From Acanthococcus lagerstroemiae (taxonomy: Eukaryota; Arthropoda; Insecta; Hemiptera; Eriococcidae): a DNA stretch of 64,000 bases. A program made the translations under genes and the position numbers. Within the stretch, counting starts at the first letter, position 1, and each line of letters opens with the position of its first letter. The notes under the pieces were generated by a model that saw only the letters and a list, made by a program, of their open reading frames with translations, ran no database searches and was not told where the DNA came from. The stretch covers positions 30,282,603 through 30,346,602 of the forward strand of contig CM063112.1 of the NCBI GenBank assembly GCA_031841125.1, written 5' to 3'. This document shows positions 56,223 to 64,000 of this stretch, piece after piece.

Positions 56223-56678
56223 TTACTGCATCATGCCCATGTTCGGTGCTCCAACGCCAGGGAATGTACCGTGTGCCATTCCAGGAACCATCGGTTGCGG
56301 ACCTTTACCGAACATCGGATTTGCTGGATGTGGCGGCGGAATACCACGACCAGCTGGATGTCCACTGCCAGGGCCGGGCATCGCACCTGGTAGCGGTAAC
56401 CTGGGTAGATTTTCATCAGGCGGTGGCGGACCTTCCGTTGTGATAGTAACCACGCTGTCTCCACGCAATAAGACGAAACCCAGCACTCGTTTCTCTTCTC
56501 GAGGAGGTGCATCACCTTTGCTACGGTATCTACGATATTCGTCACATTCGGACAGAATCAAGTTCATGTGTTTATCGAAAGCTTTGAACGTACCAATGAA
56601 AGTGCGACCATCTTGCAATATAACCCGAATGCGATAGTTCATGATCTGCATCAGCTTGTTGTTTTTCGTGACCGGCAT
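56223..56678 (-). CDS. SNRPB: Small nuclear ribonucleoprotein-associated protein B (SmB), single exon
   Basis: SmB is one of seven Sm proteins that form the ring around U1, U2, U4 and U5 snRNAs in the spliceosome. The 151-residue product has both Sm motifs: Sm1 at residues 16-48 ([20 protein letters not shown] then [12 protein letters not shown]) and Sm2 at 63-79 ([17 protein letters not shown]). [17 protein letters not shown] and a Gly/Pro/Met tail with one AGRG follow. The tail is much shorter than in human SmB (about 230 residues) and lacks PPPGM(R) repeats. The start [11 protein letters not shown] matches the family start (MTVGKSSKMLQ). There is no intron. An absent A tract argues against a recent retrocopy, and the intact frame argues for function. 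The minus-strand poly(A) signal at 56181 is its own. Identification is secure. Confidence 0.95.
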   Translation of the reverse strand: MPVTKNNKLMQIMNYRIRVILQDGRTFIGTFKAFDKHMNLILSECDEYRRYRSKGDAPPREEKRVLGFVLLRGDSVVTITTEGPPPPDENLPRLPLPGAMPGPGSGHPAGRGIPPPHPANPMFGKGPQPMVPGMAHGTFPGVGAPNMGMMQ

Positions 56679-56679
56679 G

Positions 56680-57980
56680 ATTAATTAGTACGAGTCCAGA
56701 GGTATATAATGAACAAATGCAATCGATCAATTAATATAGAGAACTATAATTACGAAATTACATAGACGCGATCACGATGTTTCGAGCGAATAACTTGTGA
56801 TAAAAACGGTAAACAACCGAGACGTTCACCGGGTGATTCACAATCGTATGTGAGAATCGTAATCGCCATTACATATTAGAAGTTTCAGTCGTCAAGTTTC
56901 AAAACAAGAAAGTTTCATGAATTCGGGTTAATAACATGAAATGTTCTAGTTTCGACTTTCGAACCCTGAACTTTTATTGCGTTGTATTTATTTAGGGAAG
57001 TTGGGAAGGGGGGTTGAAACTTGCGATTTGTAGTTTGTTAGATGAACTGATGACAACGCAAATAACCTTGACTGGAAAAACTTCTCTATGAGAGTAACGT
57101 TTTGAAAAAGAGGGGTTAATATTTTATTATTATGGCATCGCAGTATCGTACATAATGGTCCATTGTCTCCGGAAAGAACAAAGGGATCAGCAGAACTGAG
57201 AATATTCTTACTTTCCAAGGTCTAAGTGCTGAGAGTTAACTTTCTACGACTAGTCCATTCAATATTCGGGCAAAAATCACGCGAAGCTAATTCACCTATA
57301 GAAGAAATTCACCACACCAAGATAAAGAAAAATAATTCCCGTCTCGCCAATCCAGGCTTCCAATACCACGGGGGAGAGGAATTCGTTTCCTCTATCGCCT
57401 TTATAAGAGTTTCAAACAAATTTTATTTCGGACCCCATTCTTTATGAAAGTAGCCCCTTTACAATTTTTTTGTAACTCCTCTAGAAACGTCGTAAAGGAG
57501 GACTAAAAATAGCATTTTACAATACTGCATACATTAACACAGACCTTTATGGTGCTTGGGGGAGAATTTCCGACGTTTTATCAGCCTCAGCGTAAGGACG
57601 TAGATAGCTCCATTATAAGGAGGGAGGGAATCTAGAAAATATTTATTCTTTGTTCTGCCTGACCCTTTACACCCTTCCCCAAGTTCACTTCCTAAATCTC
57701 TATTCTTAAGGCGTCAAAGGTTGATGTTTTTGCTCCCATCTACGTCCTTGTCTCAGCGACTTGTGCAACTATAGAAAGGACGAAAATGACTCACCCGTTT
57801 TTCATATATAGTAAGATGGTACCTACCACCAATGGAAATTTTTCCACCCTCTAACCTCCACCACCTCGTATACAACGTACGTAAATTGGTGTTTTTTGGG
57901 CGTTTCATTAATATTGAAGAGAATGTTTGAAAGGAGTTTTTGGACCTTCAATTTACGCAAGTGACACAATCAAAGTACTG
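56680..57980. other. SmB upstream region, nothing else recognised
   Basis: This should contain the SmB promoter. The minus strand just upstream of the ATG has a TATATA stretch at about 56702-56707, close enough that it is more likely untranslated leader than a TATA box. The rest contains only short frames with no recognised content. Confidence 0.4.
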
Positions 57981-57984
57981 TTTA

Positions 57985-58440
57985 AACGGTTACGAACTCG
58001 CTGAATTCATTTTTTAAATTCAAAATTCTAGCTTCACAGAAGGGGAATGGGACGAGATGAAAATATAACACGGATATCGTGTCGTGGGTTTTCACAGCCC
58101 ATAATTCGATATTTTAATATTTAATTGTCTGAAATTTCAAAATGGTGGTATTTATATGGCGGGCAGCAGGAATTCAAAATTGAAAAATTCAATCAAGAGA
58201 CAACACAGATGTCATTTTTCAGGTTGTAGAGGTAGCTGAATTTATTTTTGATCAGGTGTGGCTTTAAATCCAAAACTGTGGCTTTACAGAAGGGGAAGGA
58301 GGATGAAAATGGGGTGAAAGATAATATAGATATAATATCGATTATAGCCCCCAAATTTGACTTCGACGTTAATTGGCTGAAATTTCAGAATTATGGTCGG
58401 GGACAGAGGGGCTTGGAACTCAAAATCTCAACAAGCACAG
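57985..58440 (+). repeat. Two-copy tandem repeat, about 235-bp unit
   Basis: The units begin near CTCGCTGAATTCATTTTTT (57998) and GTAGCTGAATTTATTTTTG (58232). They share GGCTTTACAGAAGGGGAA-like text, GATGAAAAT, TAATTGGCTGAAATTTCA-like text and GGAACTCAAAAT-like text. The GCTGAATTC core links this array to those at 15.7-20.3 kb. Confidence 0.65.
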
Positions 58441-58543
58441 CATAAAACAAACTCAAATTATCGTCATAGTCTGACTTGCAGTTTCACATTTACATATAGC
58501 CGTAGCCCCTCATTCGATTAGAGGGTTAGCACAGCACAGTAAA

Positions 58544-58829
58544 CTAAGTATGGAACAATATAATCGTACCGTCTATATTACAGCCATTTAAGATTTGTTC
58601 ACGAGTCTTCATTCTTAACTGGTGAACTGAACCTTTTGTAACGTCAGAAAATGGAGCTGTATCCCTGTCCATTGTCTTTCCATTTGAGTGAGGCTGGAAA
58701 GCCACGGATACTAGTTCTACGGTAGTGGAAACAACTACAGAGCTAGCCTCACTCAAAACCATCAAAATGATATCTTACCTCGGATAAGCAGCGTCGATCA
58801 GGCAAACGGCTATTGTAAGGTCGGTTCAT
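58544..58829 (-). CDS. Candidate small two-exon gene, 66 residues
   Basis: Exon 1 (58829-58779) encodes MNRPYNSRLPDRRCLSE and is followed by a good GTAAGA donor. An 85-bp intron ends TTTCCAG at 58694. Exon 2 (from 58693) continues in phase with PHSNGKTMDRDTAPFSD and KGSVHQLRMKTREQILNG, and reaches a stop at 58544. Intron size and phase match the real OTUD5 introns nearby, which is the main support. A GTACGA donor at 58569 might instead lead to further exons. I do not recognise the family; there is no signal peptide or membrane segment. It starts 87 bp from an opposite-strand ATG (58917), so a divergent promoter is possible. Function unknown. Confidence 0.4.
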
Positions 58830-58916
58830 TTTGTTCTAACGTGTTTGTGGGGTCAGGACCAAATCTGACAAGTGGTCAGACTGTTACGATAGTTTGTTTT
58901 GTATTGACATAAACAT

Positions 58917-59852
58917 GTCTACTAGCTCGGTACGTGATAGAAAGATTTCGCAGAAATCGCTCCGCAAAAAGACGTTACCATGGTGATTTGCGTATTCCGC
59001 TTTATGCGGTCATTCGTTCCATCACGTTTCAACCAGCCGACACGGAGAATGCCGAGTGATACCGAGAATGGACGACTAACGTGGTCGCCTGAACGACATA
59101 TCCATGTAACAAATGATGTCCTTTGGTGCAGCGGTCGGACAGGTCGGACTCTGCTTTTTTACTTCTGATTTCCAATCTTAAACTCAACCCTCAATGATGA
59201 ATGCATGATTTCGCAATTTAGAAAAAATTAACATCAGAATTAAATCCGAGGGCTGTGACAGCGTACGAATCAATATCCATATTGTATTTCACCTCATTTC
59301 GTCCGCCTCTCCCTCCAACGAATTCTGAACGCCCTGGCCGGTACCTCGATTGTGTCATCTATACAAATGAAAAGTCCAAAGATTCCTTTTAAATAACTTC
59401 TTGAAGACCAATGAAATGCTGAAAAACACAAATTCACGAGTATATGCGTCATATGCACAGGGGTGGTAGAAGAAGTTCATGTTGGTAGATGTACGGAAAC
59501 GGGATTAGTCGCTCAAGTTGCTGAGACGGATGAAATGCTGAAAATTCTACACCTTGTCTCATATAATAAAAGACCTGTGTCAATGTAATGTTGATGTATA
59601 GGGTTATTTTCAATGCTGATCATTGTTGAGTATTACTGATAGAAAAACATCTCGGTACGATCAGTTAAAAGAATTCGACTTCCGAGGAGCTCAATGACCC
59701 ATATGCCTCCTCCCTTCGAGTCCTACACTGCCATGCAGCATCACTTCGCTCGATGACTGCTAGCAGCCTCCAGAGTCTTCGTCGGGGATTCGATTATAAT
59801 CTCGCGAAATATCAAAACGATTTTGCTGAAAAACAGTAGGGGTTGTTCATCG
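58917..59852. other. Intergenic; possible divergent plus-strand start
   Basis: At 58917 the plus strand reads MSTSSVRDRKISQKSLRKKT and stops at 58982, or could splice at GTACGT after five codons. No downstream exon could be identified, so it is not called as a gene. Plus 58980-59168 is open for 62 residues without recognised content. The rest shows nothing. Confidence 0.3.
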
Positions 59853-60191
59853 TCACCCGTCGTCTCCTTTCTTCATTTCTCCTAAATAATGATCCACTCG
59901 CTTGTTAAAGGGCAAATTTAATAGTCCGATAATTTTGTAAGAATTTGCCAAAAACGTAGGTAGCTCACAGGTGGATAAGTTTTCAAACTCGTCTCTTGCC
60001 TCACATCCATACATCTCAAATTTGAAAAATTCAAACCTTTTCCCAATGCATTTCGAAGCACACACCAGAAAAACAACTTTTTTAATCACGTTGCACTCGT
60101 TTAATTTTTTTTTTAACAACGAAATAACTTCTTTTTTGTTTTTAATTACACGACAAATAAAAGGTTGTTTAAAAAAATAATAAAAACCCAT
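59853..60191 (-). other. Unidentified 112-residue open frame
   Basis: The frame starts GFYYFFKQPFICRVIKNKKE and includes KKVVFLVCASKCIGKRFEFF, then CELPTFLANSYKIIGLLNLP, with a charged C-terminus. It is AT-rich, belongs to no family I recognise and has no visible splice or promoter support. It lies downstream of, and on the same strand as, the exon at 61411-61617, so it could be part of that gene's 3' UTR. Real coding status is doubtful. Confidence 0.2.
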
Positions 60192-61410
60192 TTTTAATTA
60201 AATTATTATACTAATTACACATTTATTTATTCTGACTTAGTACAATATTCATTCATTCGGAATGCTCAATGGGTGGTCCGTGTCACGACATCGGAGTTGA
60301 CACTGTGGCTCCATATAAAAGAAAGAAGAAAAAAAAAGAGGAAGAAAGAACTATAAGAGAAAAAAAATTATACTAAAAAAAAAAAAAAAACCTGAACACT
60401 CGAATACACCAAGTAACCAAACCCCAGCACAAAATTTGATATTAAAAGCAATTTGACTACAGTTACGTGAACAATTTGGTTACTAGAAAAATGTACATAA
60501 AATTAAACATAATAAGCCGCCAGTCGAATTTCAAGGACACTTTGGAAACAACAGTGAGTTTGTACAACGGTCAGATAATAAAAAAATATTTATATGTAAA
60601 ATATATTTATAAACAATATATTTTTAATATGTACAAGAAGTGTGTTATAATGTATACATGTACTACAAAAAAAAAAGAAAAAAAGAAAAAAAAGAGAGAA
60701 AAAAAAGAGAAAAATAAATTATTTGTACAAAAGAACAACAACAACAATATTCTCAATGAGTAGAAAAAAAACACTTAAGTAACGACATAAACACACTAAT
60801 TTGAGTATCAGAAGTCAATGTTCTTTCAGAAATTTTAATAAATAACTCCACCGAATTCGATAAATGTCATTGGTGTAAACGTGCGCACACGAGTTACTCG
60901 TTCGAATCAAAATTTCCAAATTTATCCAGAATGTTGTGCAAAACCTCGATCATACTTCACTAAAATCACAATAAATGACCACGATCGAACTGTACGAGAA
61001 TTGCACTACACTCTCTTCCGGCGTAAAAATACGTAATGAAAAACTCCCAAATCTGACCTTTTCATTAAATACAAATTCTCAAAACTAATACACATGCCTG
61101 AATAAAAAAGTTGACTCACCGGACTTGAGGGACAAAATTACAGCATAATTGCATGTTGTCATTACTTAACGTGAAATCGTACGTTACTTCTTCTTGGTAA
61201 CATACTACAAAATATTTTTATTTGTAACATGAACAACTAAACATCACATTCTCATTTAACTCTTAGTCCTCGACATCCATTCATTTCCTAATCTTCAATT
61301 TTAATCGCATCGATAAACACTTGTAAAAAGAATTCTTATCATACTTAAATTATATACAATTTTCTTGTTTCATTTTATTTATACTTCGAACAAAATTACA
61401 AAATAATACT
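60192..61410. other. Probable 3' UTR or flank of the 61.4-kb gene
   Basis: AT-rich DNA with poly-A/poly-T tracts (60360-60380 and 60667-60715). The minus strand carries AATAAA-type signals near 60220 and elsewhere, so the 3' UTR of the gene ending at 61411 might run through part of it. No gene is seen. Confidence 0.35.
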
Positions 61411-61617
61411 TTATAGTGAATAATCTGGATCGCTGTTCGCGTCGTCCGATTCGTCTGATTTATACGATTTTTTCTTTCTCTTGTGATGGTGTTTTTTATG
61501 TCTATCCGACTTTTTGCTCTTGTGGGAACGATGACCATGTGAATGTGAATGACGAGACGACTCAGGCGGCGGTTTCGGTGCCACGATGGTCAGTTTCGGT
61601 ATCCGTGGATGCACAAC
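61411..61617 (-). CDS. Terminal coding exon of an unidentified gene with His/Lys-rich C-terminus
   Basis: After a CACTCACAG acceptor (61618-61619) the minus strand encodes VVHPRIPKLTIVAPKPPPES, then RHSHSHGHRSHKSKKSDRHK, KHHHKRKKKS and an acidic end SDESDDANSDPDYSL before TAA at 61411. The acceptor, phase-0 frame and clear stop make it look like the last exon of a nuclear protein with a basic, His-rich region followed by an acidic tail. I do not recognise the family. Upstream exons were not found between 61618 and 64000 and may lie outside the window. Low-complexity coding by chance is the alternative. Confidence 0.5.
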   Translation of the reverse strand, partial: VVHPRIPKLTIVAPKPPPESSRHSHSHGHRSHKSKKSDRHKKHHHKRKKKSYKSDESDDANSDPDYSL

Positions 61618-61619
61618 CT

Positions 61620-62500
61620 GTGAGTGGTAACGAAATTGTACCTTAGAATATTGTTTGGAAAATTCCTTTTCGCGTGTGAACTTGTAGATTTCTGGTGGTT
61701 TCCGCTCATTTCAATGTGAACGATAACGAATCGTACCGGATGTACGGCTAAAGGAACGTTCAAGTCGCAACGAAAAGGGAAAATCACAACCCCGATCCTC
61801 ATTAGTTCTTTCCGGCAGCTAAGTCCAGCCAGAAACTGGAATTGCAAACAGTTCACAACTCTTCAACTCAGTAAAATCGTTTTTTCATAAGTGAGTTGAG
61901 TAGCTATTCTCAATTTCTGTGCATTTTCCTAATAAACTGAACATGAGCTGAAGGGCAATCCCCAATTCCAGTGCATGTTCAAAAATTTGGTAGAATATTT
62001 GAAATCAGCACCCTATTTTGACATACTGTCGAATACGTTTCAATTTAAGATTTCGAAGTTTTTTAGTACGTTCAAGCTCACCTCTATGGAAAGAGACATG
62101 AAACTAGATCTTGTCACTTCTTGTCATTTAAAGAAATTTCGTTTGTCGGTTGGCAATCAAACAAAGAAAGAAGGGAGATCAAAGAAGGGAGATCAACTTG
62201 CAAAACTTTTTTTTTTTTACGGAATCATTTTCTCTTTAAGAGGAACGACGATGTCCTTCACATTCATAAAACGGAAGAGACTATTCTCCTTCCATTAGAA
62301 AAATGTTTCTCCCAAGGGACAGCAAATCTTCCTCTTCTTCCTGAAAGCTTCTCATCCAACAGGAAAACGGGATGATTATTCTTCTCTCCTTCTAGCCACC
62401 CCCCCCCCCCCCAAAAAAAAAACACCGGTAGGTTTCATTTTTTGAAAAATAAAAACGAAGCCGCTTAAAAAAATAAAACAAAATTAGTTTCTGCTTCTCC
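61620..62500. other. Likely intron, nothing recognised
   Basis: If the exon at 61411-61617 is real, this is its preceding intron. Only short frames are present, with poly-T at 62207 and a long C run at 62399-62412. Confidence 0.35.
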
Positions 62501-62529
62501 AAAGCTTTTCATTCGAAAAAGAAAATGAG

Positions 62530-63960
62530 CAACCTTTATCTCTTCCTCGCGGAAAGGATCAATGCTCTCCTTATTTTGGAAATGGAAGAATTTTTTTTAT
62601 TGCTTTTCAGGAACACTCTGAAAATTGGCTCATTGGAAGAGAAAAGGTTCCATTTCGGACTGAATTTGGGTCAGATTAAGCACCTGATTGAATTTTTGAA
62701 TTTAGCAATCCCAGAATCCCCTATTCCGACACTTTGTATACTTAGGTCGGATCTATTTTCAGTTTTTAAAAAAGCCACATTTGAAATTTGGGGCCCAAAT
62801 CAAAGTCTGATCGAATAATCAAGTTTGATTTTCGAAACGAGCGACATAACAAACTGTTATTCCACAACTTCGTTCAAGTTTCGGTAAATTTAAACCGATT
62901 CCCCCCGGGGAGGGGGAGCTCAGAATGGGGCCGGATCAGAAGCCTGACTGAATTTTCGAACTCGGCTACCAAAAAATTCATACTCTAATATTTCGTTCGA
63001 TTTTCTAAGCTGGACCAATTTCATTTAAAAGAGACAACTTTCAAATTCGACTCATAACTGGGTTTCACTAAAAATCTGATCTAAATTTCAAAAAAAAAAA
63101 TTTAAAAAACCGATACCGTCAACTGGGGTAATATCGGACTCTGAAGGAAATATCGGCCACTCATGACTTGTTATAGGGGCGCGAGTATCGTTATCAGTAA
63201 AATCAACTGGGGTAATATTAGACATCGGTGGTAATATCGGCCATTCATGACTTCTTGTAGGAGCGCTAATATCGTTACCAGTAAACATACGAGTGGCCGA
63301 TATTACCCAAGTTGATGGCAGCTTGTTTAATTTTTTTGGCAGAGTCAACTCTCCCCCCCCCCAGAAGGGGAGCAAGTCAAATCTGGGGCATCAATCGAGA
63401 TCGAATCCGATTGAATTTTCGAGCTTTGGGTCAGCTTTGTTCATTTGAAAGGGTAAAATTCGAATCTAGTACCAAAATTGGGATTGGATTAGAAATCTGC
63501 TGAGACTTTTCGAAATAGTGACCCAAGAAACCTCTACACGATACCTTGTTCAATTTTTTTCTGTGAAGTCAAACTGGCCCATTTGAAAGGTCAAATTTGA
63601 ATTTTAGGAGCCAAATCGGGTTGACAAGAAGAGAAGAGATCTAAGACAGCTCTATCGGTCCCCCCGAGTCTCTGTGGTAATGCTCGAAAGGGCTGATTCC
63701 AGGGCTCGGATTGAGAGCAAAAATGAAAAAGAGGGTTCAGGTTGAAAATCTGATAGATTTTTCGAACTCAGCGACTTAATAAGCCTCTATTTCGATACCT
63801 CGTTAATTATTTCCGTTTACGTCCAAGTGGTTCCTTAGAAGGGGCAAAAGTCAAATTTGGAGCTCAAATCAGGGCCGAATCAAAATTCTGAAGCGAAATT
63901 CAAGATTACTCACCAAATAAACATTCGTTACCTTTCCATTTAAAATTGTGAAATGGATGA
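62530..63960 (-). repeat. Highly diverged tandem array with TTTTCGAACTCAGCGAC motif
   Basis: Repeated phrases include GATTTTCGAAACGAGCGACA (62828), AATTTTCGAACTCGGCTACC (62951), TTTTCGAGCTTTGGGTCAGC (63416), CTTTTCGAAATAGTGACCCA (63507) and TTTTTCGAACTCAGCGACTT (63757). Between them recur GAAAGGGCAAAATTCGAATT-like text, GGGGCCCAAATCAG-like text and TCTATTTCGATACCTCGTT-like text. The period varies from about 120 to 170 bp. Read on the minus strand, the core resembles GTCGCTGAGTTC, close to the GTCGCTGAATTC of other arrays. The array is interrupted by a TIR element at 63115-63320 and may run past the window end. Confidence 0.65.
63115..63320. mobile_element. Short inverted-repeat element with internal duplication
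   Basis: The left end ACCGTCAACTGGGGTAATAT plus CGG (63115-63137) recurs inverted as CCGATATTACCC plus AAGTTGATGGC (63298-63320). The inner part is a direct duplication of about 85 bp: TCAACTGGGGTAATAT, GGCCACTCATGACTTGTTAT and GGCGCGAGTATCGTTATCAG at 63119-63200 recur in diverged form at 63203-63284. Non-coding. Confidence 0.7.
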
Positions 63961-64000
63961 TACATTCGAGGCCCCCACGGTTTCAACTCCCGGAATTAAG

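Noticed and set aside
56223..56678. SmB as a processed pseudogene because it has no intron
   Set aside because: The frame is intact, the Sm motifs are complete, it has its own poly(A) signal and no A tract or target duplication is visible.

Overview
This is a stretch of eukaryotic nuclear DNA, almost certainly from an insect or other arthropod. The supported genes have short spliced introns (73-95 bp) mixed with very long transposon-filled ones. The transposable elements are arthropod-type non-LTR retrotransposons, and there are many short inverted-repeat DNA elements. The species cannot be read from the sequence.

Two cellular genes can be read with confidence, both on the minus strand. The first is an ortholog of the deubiquitinase OTUD5 (Duba), with coding sequence from 53702 down to 35466 in nine exons. 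All splice phases agree and they give a 473-residue protein with the Asp/Cys/His catalytic set and the GYNS phosphoswitch motif. Its last intron is 10.2 kb and its fifth is 5.0 kb; both are filled with transposons and tandem repeats. The second is a single-exon gene for the spliceosomal Sm core protein B (SmB/SNRPB; 56678-56223), with an unusually short Gly/Pro tail. Two less certain genes follow: a small two-exon candidate (58829-58544, minus) and the last coding exon of an unidentified gene with a His/Lys-rich, acidic C-terminus (61617-61411, minus), whose other exons probably lie beyond the window.

Layout. 0-2 kb: purine-rich minisatellite with a 578-bp duplication, ending in a GC-rich hairpin cluster. 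2-4.2 kb: AT-rich DNA, a small TIR element and a CpG-rich block. 4.5-12.4 kb: a decayed plus-strand LINE split by a minus-strand LINE, which is itself split by a TIR DNA element, plus other insertions. 12.4-15.7 kb: a LINE 3' fragment and a second CpG-rich block. 15.7-20.3 kb: three adjacent diverged tandem arrays. 21.4-25.7 kb: a LINE of the R1/LOA/Jockey group with RNase H, MITEs and a dispersed repeat. 26.8-34.4 kb: a dense cluster of non-autonomous TIR elements. 35.5-53.7 kb: OTUD5. 54-56 kb: a foldback element and a hAT-like MITE in the OTUD5 upstream region. 56.2-64 kb: SmB, the two uncertain genes, and two more tandem arrays.

The cellular genes are unrelated in function (ubiquitin signalling, splicing) and share nothing but orientation. 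Nothing suggests an operon, a symbiont insertion or a complete autonomous transposon: every reverse transcriptase and transposase seen here is broken. The most unusual content is the variety of short inverted-repeat elements with internal or subterminal repeats, and the tandem arrays of different periods that share a GGTCGCTGAATTCATT-like motif.
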